From Nocardioides bizhenqiangii (GTDB lineage Bacteria > Actinomycetota > Actinomycetes > Propionibacteriales > Nocardioidaceae): a DNA stretch of 64,000 nucleotides. The translations under genes were made by a program, and so were the position numbers. The notes below the pieces were generated by a model. That model saw only the letters and a list, made by a program, of their open reading frames with translations, searched no databases and was not told where the DNA came from. Location: positions 744,001 through 808,000 of the forward strand of contig NZ_CP141059.1 in assembly GCF_034661235.1 (NCBI RefSeq). Reading direction: 5' to 3'. This document shows positions 1 to 7,821 of the stretch, in pieces. Within the stretch, counting starts at the first letter, position 1, and each line of letters begins with the position of its first letter.

Positions 1-2
1 GC

Positions 3-245
3 ACGCACGTCTACCTGTGCGGCCACATGAAGGGCTTTCCCGACGACGGCAGCGTGCACAGGTACTTCGCCGCCCTCGACCGCTCCACCGGCGCGACGGC
101 CGCCTGGGACCCGCGCGCCACCGGCTACTTCAAGGGCTGCTGGTCGCTCGCCATCGACGGCGGCGACCTCTACGCCGTCGGCGGCTTCACGAGGTTCGAC
201 GGAGTCACGCAGCGCCTCTTCGCAAAGTTCGGCGGTACGGCGTAG
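3..245 (+). CDS. C-terminal fragment of a beta-propeller-like secreted protein
   Basis: The reading frame is open from the left edge of the window, so this is only the last 80 residues of a longer gene. The visible part alternates short hydrophobic strands with Gly/Asp turns, including ALDRSTGATAAWDP and LYAVGGFTRFDG. That pattern resembles the repeat blades of actinobacterial beta-propeller proteins (delta-60/DUF5122-like repeats such as VGGxFTxxxG). Such proteins are usually secreted, but the N-terminus is not in view, so location and function cannot be judged. The haloalkane dehalogenase gene follows after 33 bp and has its own promoter-like hexamer. Family assignment is tentative; the existence of the gene end is fairly certain. 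Confidence 0.6.
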   Translation, partial: THVYLCGHMKGFPDDGSVHRYFAALDRSTGATAAWDPRATGYFKGCWSLAIDGGDLYAVGGFTRFDGVTQRLFAKFGGTA

Positions 246-266
246 CCGCCCACGAGGCCGCAGTCC

Positions 267-272
267 TACCCT
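267..272 (+). promoter_or_regulatory. Leaderless-type -10 hexamer (TACCCT)
   Basis: TACCCT lies six bases before the ATG at 279, and no Shine-Dalgarno sequence separates them. This fits the TANNNT -10 box of a leaderless transcript and supports that ATG as the start of the dehalogenase gene. Confidence 0.45.
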
Positions 273-278
273 CAACGG

Positions 279-1172
279 ATGGACGTCGTCCGCACCCCTG
301 AGTCCCGGTTCGACGACCTCCCCGGCTACCCGTTCGCGCCGCACCACGTCGACGTCCAGGCGTCGGAAGGCCCCGCCGTCCGGATGCACTACGTCGACGA
401 GGGCCCCCGCGACGGGCCGCCCGTCGTGCTCCTGCACGGCGAGCCGACCTGGAGCTACCTGTACCGGACCATGATCCCGCCGCTGGTCGACGCGGGACGC
501 CGGGTGCTGGCGCCGGACCTGATCGGCTTCGGCAAGTCCGACAAGCCCACCCGGATCGAGGACTACACCTACCTGCGTCACGTCGAGTGGGTCACCGACT
601 GGTTCGAGAGCCTCGACCTGACCGGCGTCACCGCCTTCGTGCAGGACTGGGGCGCGCTGATCGGGCTGCGGATCGCCGCCGAGCAGGAGCACCGGTTCGG
701 CCGGCTGATGGTGGGCAACGGATTCCTGCCGACCGCACAGCACAGCACGCCGCTCGGCTTCCGCGTCTGGCGCGCGTTCGCCCGCTACACCCCGGTTTTC
801 AAGGCGGGCCTCATCGTGCAGGCCGCGACGGTGACCAGGGTGCCGCGCGCTGTCATGGCGGCGTACGACGCCCCGTTCCCGAGCTCCGAGCACCTGGCCG
901 GTGCGCGCGCCTTCCCGCAGCTGGTGCCGACCGAGCCCGACGATCCTGCGGTGCCCGCCAACCGGGCGGCGTGGGACGCGCTCGGCAGGTGGGAGAAGCC
1001 GTTGCTCTGCGTCTTCGGCGCCCACGACCCGATCCTCGGCAAGGCCGACCGGGCGCTGATCGAGCACGTCCCCGGCGCCAAGGGGCAGCCGCACGACCGG
1101 ATCCGGGCCGGCCACTTCATCCAGGAGGACGCTGGTCCCGAGCTGGCAGCGCGCCTGCTCACCTGGGGATGA
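279..1172 (+). CDS. Haloalkane dehalogenase (HLD-I type alpha/beta hydrolase)
   Basis: This 297-residue protein has the full signature of haloalkane dehalogenases, which hydrolyse carbon-halogen bonds to an alcohol and halide. The oxyanion/halide motif HGEPTWS is at residues 53-59. The nucleophile is Asp123 in VQDWG, where most other alpha/beta hydrolases have Ser. The probable catalytic acid is Asp250 in GAHDP, and the base is His279 in AGHF. Placing the acid after the late strand matches subfamily HLD-I (DhlA/DhmA-like). Length matches the family (about 300 aa). There is no signal peptide, so it is probably cytoplasmic. It stands alone: the next gene is convergent. The natural substrate cannot be read from sequence. 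Other epoxide hydrolase-like enzymes are possible, but the Trp after Asp123 and the Glu-Pro-Thr-Trp loop favour a dehalogenase. Confidence 0.85.
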   Translation: MDVVRTPESRFDDLPGYPFAPHHVDVQASEGPAVRMHYVDEGPRDGPPVVLLHGEPTWSYLYRTMIPPLVDAGRRVLAPDLIGFGKSDKPTRIEDYTYLRHVEWVTDWFESLDLTGVTAFVQDWGALIGLRIAAEQEHRFGRLMVGNGFLPTAQHSTPLGFRVWRAFARYTPVFKAGLIVQAATVTRVPRAVMAAYDAPFPSSEHLAGARAFPQLVPTEPDDPAVPANRAAWDALGRWEKPLLCVFGAHDPILGKADRALIEHVPGAKGQPHDRIRAGHFIQEDAGPELAARLLTWG

Positions 1173-1181
1173 AGCGCGCTC

Positions 1182-1760
1182 TCAGTCCGAGGTGTAGGCC
1201 ATCGAGGGCCCGCGGAAGAACTGGGCCGCGTTGACCAGCAGCGACTCGGCGTAGCTCAGCTCGAGGCCGGTGACGACCTCGGCCATCGCCAGGGCGACGG
1301 CGAACTCGTCGGGCGCGTCGTCGTCGCGGCCCTGTTCGAAGAGTGGTCGCAGCTCGGTCGGCACGACCTCCGGCTCGTCGACACTCAGGAGCTCGTGGGC
1401 GTCGAAGAGGACCTCGGCATCGCGGGCGCAGCCGAACCTCACGTGCGCCTCGACGTTGCTGCGGACGACCGCCGCCGCGGCGCCGTCGCGCGACATCGCC
1501 TGCAGGGCGTCGAGGCTGGGGTCGCCGTAGCCGGTGTACTCGACACCCAGGATGCCGCCGTCGATCTCGACCAGAGCCCACGCGGCGTAGTCGGAGTCGT
1601 GCTTGTTGTCCCAGGGATGAACGACCGGCTCGTGCAGGTCGACGTCGAGCGCGCGGGCGACCGCGTCACGGGAGGCGCCGGCGACGACGAGGACGGTCAG
1701 CGACTCGGGATCCCCGAGCGAGTCCATCAGCTCGTCGTAGTACTCCACCGTCGCGGCCAC
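1182..1760 (-). CDS. DUF6461-like conserved protein
   Basis: A 192-residue acidic soluble protein with no signal peptide or membrane segment. It begins with a short helix (VEYYDELMDSLGDPES) followed by a strand-rich region including VLVVAGAS, WALVEIDGGILGVEYTGYG and a segment on per-residue variation (NVEAHVRFGCA). This layout resembles actinobacterial DUF6461 proteins, which often sit near toxin or housekeeping genes and have no known activity. I chose the GTG at 1760 because TACGCT lies six bases upstream on this strand, the leaderless promoter pattern seen across the window. The Nudix gene is transcribed in the same direction 32 bp upstream. Family assignment is moderate; no function can be given. 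Confidence 0.6.
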   Translation of the reverse strand: MAATVEYYDELMDSLGDPESLTVLVVAGASRDAVARALDVDLHEPVVHPWDNKHDSDYAAWALVEIDGGILGVEYTGYGDPSLDALQAMSRDGAAAAVVRSNVEAHVRFGCARDAEVLFDAHELLSVDEPEVVPTELRPLFEQGRDDDAPDEFAVALAMAEVVTGLELSYAESLLVNAAQFFRGPSMAYTSD

Positions 1761-1766
1761 ACTGCG

Positions 1767-1772
1767 AGCGTA
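1767..1772 (-). promoter_or_regulatory. Leaderless-type -10 hexamer (TACGCT)
   Basis: Read on the minus strand, TACGCT sits six bases before the GTG at 1760. It falls between the Nudix gene and the DUF6461-like gene, so the latter may have its own start site. Confidence 0.4.
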
Positions 1773-1792
1773 GAACGAGGACGGCGCCCTCG

Positions 1793-2230
1793 TCAGCCGG
1801 TTACCGAAGGATGGTCCAGCGCCGCGCGCAACGCGGCGACCGCCTGCAGGTCCGACGGCAGCCAGTCGACCGACCCCAGTTCGTTGGCGGTGAGGCGGCG
1901 CAGCTCGTCGTGGTCCTCGCTGCGGTGGAGGTCGCCGGCCGTGACGACGGCGAAGTAGAGGCGGAGGACGTACTGCTCGGAGATCGGCCACCCGCCGTCC
2001 GGCCCGGGGAGCTCGGCGCCCACCGCGATCTCGACGCCGAGCTCCTCGCGGATCTCCCGCGCCAGCGCGGCCTCCGGCGTCTCGTCGGCTTCGACCTTGC
2101 CGCCCGGGAACTCCCACTTGCCCGCGAGCGCGGGTGGCTTGGTGCGGCGGGCGGCGACGACGTACGACGGTCGGTCGACCGAGTCGACGACGATCGCGCC
2201 GACGACGGTCCGGGGCACGGGGCTACGCAC
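1793..2230 (-). CDS. Nudix hydrolase, MutT-like
   Basis: A 145-residue Nudix protein of typical MutT length. The Nudix box (G-x5-E-x7-REUxEExGU) is complete at residues 44-66: Gly44, Glu50, Arg58-Glu59, Glu62-Glu63 and Gly65. These residues bind the metal that activates water for cleavage of nucleoside diphosphate-X substrates. The preceding LAGKWEFPGGKVEADE segment is the classic 8-oxo-dGTP-pyrophosphatase form, so removal of oxidised dGTP is the likely role; dCTP or other pyrophosphatase activity is not excluded. The GTG start at 2230 lies inside the end of the upstream membrane-protein gene (8-bp overlap), so the two are probably co-transcribed and translationally coupled. Confidence 0.85.
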   Translation of the reverse strand: MRSPVPRTVVGAIVVDSVDRPSYVVAARRTKPPALAGKWEFPGGKVEADETPEAALAREIREELGVEIAVGAELPGPDGGWPISEQYVLRLYFAVVTAGDLHRSEDHDELRRLTANELGSVDWLPSDLQAVAALRAALDHPSVTG

Positions 2231-2648
2231 CTCGACCTCGGAGCTTGGCGACGAGCCGGCGCCCCCAGAGGAACGGGAGGATCAGCAACGGCAGGCCGAG
2301 CCCGAGGAGGACCAGCGGCAGGGTGAGGGAGCGGCTGTAGAGCTCGTCGCCGCGCAGGGTGGCGGTGACCGTCTCGCCGACCTCCTGGTCGCCGGACCCC
2401 TGGATGGGACCGATCCTCTCGACGCCGTCCTCGGTCCAGCGGGCGGTGCAGTGCTGCGACGACGTCTTGTACCTGATGTCGAAGTCGCAGGTGATCACCT
2501 CGGCCTCGACCGTCTCACCGGTCTGCCGCTGCCAGAGCAGCCAGCCGCCCGCGCCGACCAGCACGAAGGGCACGACCATGAAGGCGGTGAGGAGGACGTC
2601 GACGACGATCCGCATCGTCATCGTCTCCTGGGCAGGCGCGTCGGCCAT
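2223..2648 (-). CDS. Two-helix membrane protein (DUF3592-like layout)
   Basis: This 141-residue protein has one transmembrane segment near residues 13-40 (VVDVLLTAFMVVPFVLVGAGG) and a second near 108-128 (LPLVLLGLGLPLLILPFLWG). Between them is a beta-rich extracytoplasmic domain with two Cys (ITCDFDI and QHCTARW) that could form a disulfide. The C-terminus is basic (RRLVAKLRGRG), which suggests a cytoplasmic end. The layout resembles DUF3592 proteins. It is followed by, and overlaps, the MutT-like gene. On the other side is a block of palindromic repeats, so it probably begins the transcription unit. No function is known. Confidence 0.65.
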   Translation of the reverse strand: MADAPAQETMTMRIVVDVLLTAFMVVPFVLVGAGGWLLWQRQTGETVEAEVITCDFDIRYKTSSQHCTARWTEDGVERIGPIQGSGDQEVGETVTATLRGDELYSRSLTLPLVLLGLGLPLLILPFLWGRRLVAKLRGRGA

Positions 2649-2670
2649 GCCCCGATGATGGCACCCCTGC

Positions 2671-2917
2671 TCGTCGAGTAGCCGCCGCGAAGAACGAGCG
2701 GCGGCGTATCGAGACGCGGTGAGGTGCCCGCGGTGCTGAGGTGGGTGCTCGGGTGCGGGCGTCTCGATACGCCCTCGCCTGGCGGCTCGGGCTACTCGAC
2801 GAGCGGATGGTCGTCGATTAGCCGCCGCGAGGAACGAGCGGCGGCGTATCGAGACGCGGTGAGGTGCTCGGGTGCGGGCGTCTCGATACGCCCTCGCCTG
2901 GGGCTCGGCTACGACGA
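2671..2917. repeat. Two palindromic repeat units of the GTCGAGTAG/GTATCGAGAC family
   Basis: Two long imperfect hairpins lie side by side (2671-2802 and 2811-2917). Each has a left arm that runs from TCGTCGA(G/T)TAGCCG to GGCGTATCGAGACGC, and a right arm that runs from GCGTCTCGATACGCC back to GGCTACTCGACGA or a degenerate form. The two arms are therefore inverted copies of the dispersed element found at many other places in this window. The block fills the gap between the membrane-protein gene and the zinc-ribbon gene and holds no gene of its own. The right end of the second unit abuts the stop codon at 2919. Confidence 0.85.
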
Positions 2918-2918
2918 C

Positions 2919-3539
2919 CTAGCCGCAGTTGTCGCAGATGCCGGTCGCGGGCAGCGCCATGAAGCAGGTCGGGCAGACCTTCGTCACCGGCTCCGGCTTG
3001 CGGGGCGTGGCGGGCTTCGCCGTCGCGACCCGGACCCGCTTCGGCTTGGCGGGTGTGACGGGCGCGATCGGGACCGGCGGCGGGGGAGGGGGCTCCCAGC
3101 CCGGGGGCTCCGGCGCGGTGATCCCGAGCCCGGCCAGGACCTCGCGAGCAGCGTCGGTCGGCCGGTGCTTCGGGGTGGTCACAATGTCGTGCGGCGACGC
3201 GCCACCCTCGAGGAACGCCTGCGCGTCCGGGCGCATGCCCGGCGGGATCCGCCGGTGCCGCCACCGCGCCTGGGCCGTGCCGCGCTGGGTGATCGTCACC
3301 AGGTCGGGGCGGGACCAGCCGACGAGGGTCCAGTCGTTCTCACGGCTGACCGCCCAGACGCCGACCGGTCCGTCGCCCGCCTCGCCGGCCGCGCGCAGCG
3401 CGATCCGCTCGGGGTTGAGGAACCGGCCCTCGACCCGGAGCGCGGCCGGCAACGGCCGCGTGACGTCGTACCCCTCCTCGCGCAGGTAGTACGTCGCGTA
3501 GGCCAGGAGGTCTTCGGTCGGGTCCGGGGGTGTGTCCAT
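2919..3539 (-). CDS. Unknown protein with C-terminal zinc ribbon
   Basis: A 206-residue soluble protein of unknown function. The N-terminal 130 residues (MDTPPDPTEDLLAYATYYLR onward) form a mixed alpha/beta domain without a motif I recognise. Residues about 145-190 are a Pro- and Lys-rich linker (PEPPGWEPPPPPPVPIAP, then KPKRVRVATAKP). The last residues, CPTCFMALPATGICDNCG, contain two CxxC pairs and look like a zinc ribbon, a fold often used for nucleic-acid or protein binding. The ATG at 3539 is the only reasonable start; a TAACGT hexamer lies about ten bases upstream. It stands alone, bounded on the 3' side by the palindromic repeats. Confidence 0.6.
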   Translation of the reverse strand: MDTPPDPTEDLLAYATYYLREEGYDVTRPLPAALRVEGRFLNPERIALRAAGEAGDGPVGVWAVSRENDWTLVGWSRPDLVTITQRGTAQARWRHRRIPPGMRPDAQAFLEGGASPHDIVTTPKHRPTDAAREVLAGLGITAPEPPGWEPPPPPPVPIAPVTPAKPKRVRVATAKPATPRKPEPVTKVCPTCFMALPATGICDNCG

Positions 3540-3604
3540 CGCGCTTCGGACGTTATCCCGGCCGCGCAAGCCCTGGGTAACCGGGCCGTACCAGCGGCGA
3601 CGCC

Positions 3605-3994
3605 CTACGCCAGGCCACCCAGGTCGTCGGGCACGTCGACGGCGTTCTCCCGCAGCGCCTCGAGCGGGATGATCTGGAGCGCCCGCTCGTTGGTGGAGGC
3701 CAGTACGACGGGCGCGGGCACGCCGTCGCCGTGCGCCTGCAGCCAGCGGGGCGCCACGACGCACCAGCGATCGCCGGGTGTCAGACCGGTGAAGCTCCAC
3801 TCCGGTCGCGGCGTCGTCAGGTCGTTGCCGACCGCCTTCTGGTGAGCGAGGAACTCGTCGGTCATCACCGCGCAGACCGCGTGCAGCCCACTGTCCTCGG
3901 GGCCGCACGAGCAGTTGCCGTCGCGGTAGAAGCCGGTCATCGGGTCGGTGCCGCACGGTTCGAGCTCGCCGCCGAGGACGTTGCGTTCGGTCAC
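3605..3994 (-). CDS. DUF2237 family protein
   Basis: This 129-residue protein closely follows the DUF2237 pattern: NVLGGELEPCGTDPMTGFYR near the N-terminus, then CSCGPEDSGLHAVCAVMT, a DEFLAHQKAVGNDLTTP segment and GLTPGDRWCVVAPRW. These residues, including several Cys, are conserved in the family, which has no established activity. Length matches family members (about 125 aa). The GTG at 3994 is preferred to the in-frame GTG six bases upstream because GGGAGG lies nine bases before it. It is divergently transcribed from the hemerythrin-like gene, with about 80 bp between the starts. Confidence 0.8.
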   Translation of the reverse strand: MTERNVLGGELEPCGTDPMTGFYRDGNCSCGPEDSGLHAVCAVMTDEFLAHQKAVGNDLTTPRPEWSFTGLTPGDRWCVVAPRWLQAHGDGVPAPVVLASTNERALQIIPLEALRENAVDVPDDLGGLA

Positions 3995-4060
3995 GGCCAC
4001 GAGCCTCCCACGGCACGGCACCCGTCGTCGTGGTCGGGGTTGGCCGTCGGCCACGCTGGG

Positions 4061-4066
4061 TACCTT
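4061..4066 (+). promoter_or_regulatory. Leaderless-type -10 hexamer (TACCTT)
   Basis: TACCTT ends seven bases before the ATG at 4074 and no ribosome-binding site follows it. This fits leaderless transcription of the hemerythrin-like gene. Confidence 0.45.
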
Positions 4067-4073
4067 GCGGCCC

Positions 4074-4631
4074 ATGAGCACCGCGATCGATCTCGGGCGA
4101 CCGACCTCTGGTGACGTCATCGACCTCATCACCGACGACCACCGACTGTTCGAGCGGCTGCTGGCGCAGCTGCGGGACACGACGCAGGACCTCGACGCGG
4201 TGCGGAGGGCGTTCGCCGACGTCCTCATCGCCCATGGTGAGGCCGAGGAGGAGCTGGTCTACCCCGTCCTGAACCGCAAGAGCGCCGAGGTCGACCAGGA
4301 CGATGTGGAGCACGGCCACGAGGAGCACGCCGAGGGCAACGAGGCGCTGCTCGAGGTGCTCGAGCTCAAGGGCACCGACACCCAGGCCTTCGCCGACGCC
4401 GTCGAGAAGCTCAGCAACCTGATCGCGCACCACATCGCCGAGGAGGAGATCACCATCCTCAGCCCGGCCCGCAAGGAGGTCGGGCTGCAGGTGCGCGCCG
4501 AGCTGGGCGAGAAGTGGGCGGCCCGCCGCAACGCGCTGATCGACGCGGGCTGCGGGGCCGTCGACAACGTGCGGCGGGTCGTGGCAGCCGCCCGGCGCGA
4601 AGGGCTGCTCGACGACGAGGACGACGACTGA
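4074..4631 (+). CDS. Hemerythrin/HHE cation-binding domain protein
   Basis: A 185-residue helical protein with the hemerythrin-like HHE pattern. Metal ligands are visible as DDHRLFERL (His23), IAHGEAEEELVYP, HGHEEHAEGNEALLEVLE and LIAHHIAEEE, spaced as in a four-helix bundle binding a di-iron centre. Actinobacterial HHE proteins are linked to oxygen, nitric oxide or peroxide sensing and handling; the exact role here cannot be read. A C-terminal helical segment of about 50 residues follows the bundle and ends in a run of acidic residues (DDEDDD). There is no signal peptide. It is a single gene; its downstream neighbour is convergent. Confidence 0.8.
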   Translation: MSTAIDLGRPTSGDVIDLITDDHRLFERLLAQLRDTTQDLDAVRRAFADVLIAHGEAEEELVYPVLNRKSAEVDQDDVEHGHEEHAEGNEALLEVLELKGTDTQAFADAVEKLSNLIAHHIAEEEITILSPARKEVGLQVRAELGEKWAARRNALIDAGCGAVDNVRRVVAAARREGLLDDEDDD

Positions 4632-4649
4632 CCTGCCGGCGTCGACCGG

Positions 4650-5018
4650 TCAGTGCTGGGTGATCTCCACCCGGTCGCGATAGAACGCCAGCCGTCCGGC
4701 GATCTCGGGTACGGCGTCGTGCGGGTCCTCGTAGGACCAGACGGCATCCGGCAGCAGGCCGCCGTCGGTGCGGATGCTGAAGTACGACGCCTCGCCCTTG
4801 TAGGGGCAGTAGCTCGCCGACTCGGACGGCTCGAGCGCGCTCATGTCCGTGTCCTCACGCGGGACGTAGATCACCGCCGGGTAGACCGACTCCTTGAGCG
4901 TGAGCGCCCGGGTGGTGTCGACGATGGTGCGGCCGCCCGCGGTGACCGTCACCCGGCCGTCGGTCGGGGTGACGGTGATCGGGTGGAGTGCGCCCGGTTT
5001 GAGGATCGGCCGTGTCAT
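4650..5018 (-). CDS. DUF427 domain protein
   Basis: This 122-residue protein matches DUF427, a small beta-rich cytoplasmic family of unknown activity. Diagnostic segments are RTIVDTTRALTLKESVYPAVIYVP, SYCPYKGEASYFSI and DAVWSYEDP. I chose the ATG at 5018 (MTRPILKPG), although an in-frame start exists nine codons upstream, because TACCGT lies seven bases before it on this strand. The preceding gene is convergent; the MFS gene lies upstream on the same strand with 37 bp between. Confidence 0.85.
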   Translation of the reverse strand: MTRPILKPGALHPITVTPTDGRVTVTAGGRTIVDTTRALTLKESVYPAVIYVPREDTDMSALEPSESASYCPYKGEASYFSIRTDGGLLPDAVWSYEDPHDAVPEIAGRLAFYRDRVEITQH

Positions 5019-5025
5019 GGGATCG

Positions 5026-5031
5026 ACGGTA
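5026..5031 (-). promoter_or_regulatory. Leaderless-type -10 hexamer (TACCGT)
   Basis: On the minus strand TACCGT is separated from the ATG at 5018 by seven bases. It decides between two possible starts of the DUF427 gene. Confidence 0.45.
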
Positions 5032-5055
5032 GCGCCGGGACTCAACAGCGCGAGA

Positions 5056-6336
5056 TCACGCCACCATCGTCGAGCCGCTCTCGACGACGTCGCGGCCGAT
5101 GGTGCGGCGGACGATGGTGCGGTAACGCCAGATCTGCAGGGCGCCGAGGCCCCACAACAGGTACTGCACGCTCATCGCGGCCCGGAAGGCTTCCGGCGTG
5201 TACTCGGTCGACGACCCCGACGTCATCAGGTCGAGCACCCCGCCGATGGCGAAGACGGCGACCACCGCGGCGAAGAACCCGCCGACGTTGATGATGCCGC
5301 TCGCGCTCGCCATCCGGTCCGGCGGGTTTGACGTGCGACCGACGTCGAAGCCGATCATCGACGCCGGTCCGCCGCAGCCGCACGCCACCACCAGCAGCAC
5401 GAGCAGCCACAGCGGGGCATCGCCCGGCCACGCCAGCACCGCCGTCCAGACCGCCACCATCGCGACGATGGTCCCGAGCGCCACGGTGGACCGGTGCCAC
5501 GGGTGACGTCCGACCACCCAGCCGAGCACCGGGCCGGACGCGACCACCGCAACGATGATCAGGCTGAGCAGGGCCCCGGCCACCGTCTCCGACACGCCCT
5601 CGCTCAGCACGAGGAACGGGAAGCCCCAGAGCATCACCAGCACGTGCGCGCTGAACGGTGTCGTGAAGTGCACCCAGAAGCCGAGCCGGGTGCCGGGCTG
5701 CGCCCACGACGCGCGCAGGCTGGCGAGCAGCGCCCGCCGCGACATCGGGTGGCCGCGCACGTGCCGTGCCTCGGGCGAGTCGCGGACGAAGACCAGCAGG
5801 GCGGCCAGCAGCACCGGTCCGAGCGCCGCGGAGACGAGGTAGGCGGCGGTCCAGCCGAGCTCCGACAGTGCCCAGGTCATCGGCACGGCGGCGGCGATCG
5901 ACCCGATCTGGCCGGTGCTGCCGGTGAGCTGGGTGACCAGCGGGATCTGCCGCGCACCGAACCAGCTGCTCACCAGCCGCAGCACGCAGATGAACGTCAT
6001 CGCATCTCCGAGGCCGACCAGGACCCGGGCCGTCAGCGCCTCCGGGTACGACGTCGCCAGCGCGAACCCCGCCTGCGCCAGGCTGATCGTCACCACGCCT
6101 GCGGTCAGCACCGTCCGCGGTCCGAAGCGATCGACCAGCAGGCCGACCGGCACCTGCATGCCGGCGTACACCAGCAGCTGCAGCATGGTGAACGCACCGA
6201 GCTGGCTCGCCGACAGGTCGAACCGCTCGGTCGCGGCGAGGCCGGCCACGGCCAGGCTGGTGCGGTGGAAGATGACGACCACGTAGATCGTGAGCGCGAC
6301 CCCCCAGACCAGCCAGGCGCGCCGCGGAGTCTCCAC
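5056..6336 (-). CDS. MFS transporter
   Basis: A 426-residue integral membrane protein with about twelve hydrophobic segments in two halves joined by a basic loop near residues 185-215 (RDSPEARHVRGHPMSRRALL). The loop between helices 2 and 3 carries the MFS signature as GLLVDRFGPRTVL. These are secondary transporters of the major facilitator superfamily; the substrate is unknown. The family most resembled is the sugar-phosphate/anion or nitrate-type group (helix 1 text WGVALTIYVVVIFHRTSLAV). The GTG at 6336 is preceded by TACCGT at a six-base distance. A cytochrome P450 gene lies 27 bp upstream on the same strand, so joint transcription is possible. Confidence 0.85.
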   Translation of the reverse strand: METPRRAWLVWGVALTIYVVVIFHRTSLAVAGLAATERFDLSASQLGAFTMLQLLVYAGMQVPVGLLVDRFGPRTVLTAGVVTISLAQAGFALATSYPEALTARVLVGLGDAMTFICVLRLVSSWFGARQIPLVTQLTGSTGQIGSIAAAVPMTWALSELGWTAAYLVSAALGPVLLAALLVFVRDSPEARHVRGHPMSRRALLASLRASWAQPGTRLGFWVHFTTPFSAHVLVMLWGFPFLVLSEGVSETVAGALLSLIIVAVVASGPVLGWVVGRHPWHRSTVALGTIVAMVAVWTAVLAWPGDAPLWLLVLLVVACGCGGPASMIGFDVGRTSNPPDRMASASGIINVGGFFAAVVAVFAIGGVLDLMTSGSSTEYTPEAFRAAMSVQYLLWGLGALQIWRYRTIVRRTIGRDVVESGSTMVA

Positions 6337-6342
6337 GCGGAG

Positions 6343-6348
6343 ACGGTA
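6343..6348 (-). promoter_or_regulatory. Leaderless-type -10 hexamer (TACCGT)
   Basis: On the minus strand TACCGT lies six bases before the GTG at 6336, in the 27-bp gap between the P450 and MFS genes. Confidence 0.4.
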
Positions 6349-6363
6349 TCGAGCGTGCCGGGC

Positions 6364-7644
6364 TCAGCCCGAACTGACCATCAGCGACGCCGGTCCGCGC
6401 ACGGTCGTCGCCGGTCGCATCGTCGGCTCGCCCACCACCCGGAGGCCGGGGAGCCGCTCCGCCAGTGCCCGGAGCGCGACGGTGGCCTCGAGCCGCGCCA
6501 GCGGGGCGCCGATGCAGTAGTGCGCGCCGCCCGAGAACGCGAGGTGGGCAGGGGTGCCCGGGTCGGCGTACCGGTCGATCCGGAACTCCCGCGGCGCGTC
6601 GAAGACCGCCGGGTCCCGGTTGGCGCCACCGATCAGGCCGACCACCCAGGTGCTCTTCGCGATCGGATGACCGCCGAGCTCGGTGTCGTCGAACGCCGCC
6701 CGGATGGTGCGCTGCACCGGTGGGTCGTAGCGCAGCGTCTCCTCGACCGCGAGCGACGCGAGCGCCGGGTCGGCGACCAGCGCCTCCCACGCGCCGGGCG
6801 TGCGCTGGAGCGCGAGCACGGCGTTGCTGATCAGGTTGACGGTCGTCTCGAAGCCGGCGACGAGCAGGAGCTGGCACATCGCCAGCAGCTCCCGCGGGCT
6901 CATCCGTCCGTCGGCCTCGGCCGCGACCAGGTAGCTGACCAGGTCGTCCCGCGGGTCGGTGCGGCGTAGCTCGAAGAGCCGCTCCAGGATCCGCTCGACC
7001 CGGAACGACGCCATCGCGCCCTGGCGCGCGTGCTTGAGGCTGGTGATCCCGTCGAGGATCGACGCCAGCGTCTGCCCGTACTTCTCGAACGCCTGGACGT
7101 CGGTGTCCGGGAGGCCCAGCAGGTCGCTGATCACGCCGATCGGCAGTGGCGCGGCGACCGCATGGACGACGTCGGTCGTGCTCTGCCCTTCGACGGCGTC
7201 GAGCAGCGCCTCGACCCGCTTCTCGATCGCCACCTCGTAGGAGGCCAGCTGCTTGGGGCTGAAGCCGTGGGAGGCGAGCCGCCGCAGGCGGGTGTGGTCG
7301 GGCGGGTTGAGCCCGAGGATCGAGCGGTCGATGCTGTCACCCTGGTAGGTCGCGCCGTGCACGACGTTGGTCGCCGGGTCGCGGACCCCGAAGTCCCGCC
7401 GCCGGACCAGGTCGTGGCACAGCTCGTAGTCGGCTGTTGCCGCGTAGCCCGGCATGCCGTGCACCACCCGTCCGAGCGAGCGGATCTGCTCGTGGATGGG
7501 GTAGGGATCACGACGACCCGCGTCGGTCTCGAACTGGGCCAGGGGCGAGCCCGACCGGTGCGCCTGCCAGTCCCACAGCCGCGAGCGGAAGATCCCGACG
7601 ACGAACTGCGCGGCTTCCTTCGGGTTCTGCGGACCCTGCCTCAT
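6364..7644 (-). CDS. Cytochrome P450
   Basis: A soluble bacterial class I P450 of 426 residues. The haem-binding loop is FSGGAHYCIG at 370-379, with Cys377 as the thiolate ligand. The I-helix motif AGFETT at 263-268 includes the Thr used for proton delivery. The ExxR pair is Glu302/Arg305 in EETLRY, and NPPDHTRLRR at 113-122 is typical of actinobacterial CYPs. It should mono-oxygenate an organic substrate using electrons from a separate ferredoxin and reductase. No ferredoxin is adjacent, so redox partners must come from elsewhere. TAGCGT lies six bases upstream of the ATG. The MFS gene downstream might move its substrate or product, but that is only inference from position. Confidence 0.9.
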   Translation of the reverse strand: MRQGPQNPKEAAQFVVGIFRSRLWDWQAHRSGSPLAQFETDAGRRDPYPIHEQIRSLGRVVHGMPGYAATADYELCHDLVRRRDFGVRDPATNVVHGATYQGDSIDRSILGLNPPDHTRLRRLASHGFSPKQLASYEVAIEKRVEALLDAVEGQSTTDVVHAVAAPLPIGVISDLLGLPDTDVQAFEKYGQTLASILDGITSLKHARQGAMASFRVERILERLFELRRTDPRDDLVSYLVAAEADGRMSPRELLAMCQLLLVAGFETTVNLISNAVLALQRTPGAWEALVADPALASLAVEETLRYDPPVQRTIRAAFDDTELGGHPIAKSTWVVGLIGGANRDPAVFDAPREFRIDRYADPGTPAHLAFSGGAHYCIGAPLARLEATVALRALAERLPGLRVVGEPTMRPATTVRGPASLMVSSG

Positions 7645-7650
7645 GGATCC

Positions 7651-7656
7651 ACGCTA
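7651..7656 (-). promoter_or_regulatory. Leaderless-type -10 hexamer (TAGCGT)
   Basis: TAGCGT on the minus strand lies six bases before the P450 ATG at 7644, consistent with a leaderless mRNA for the P450-MFS pair. Confidence 0.45.
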
Positions 7657-7821
7657 GATCGCGGCGGACGGTGTCGCATCCCACCACGGTCGGACCTGGC
7701 CTCGTGAGGCAGCCGTCGGCAGCCGCCTGGCCTGTTCGGGCCAGGCGCACCCTGAACGGACCAGTCTCGCGATCCCAAACGGGCCATGGTCCGGGGGCGG
7801 AGCCGGTGTCACCATCGAGGT

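Noticed and set aside
5042..6877. 611-codon frame overlapping the MFS and P450 genes
   Set aside because: Wrong frame of two well-supported genes; translation is Arg/Gly/Ala-rich without hydrophobic segments.
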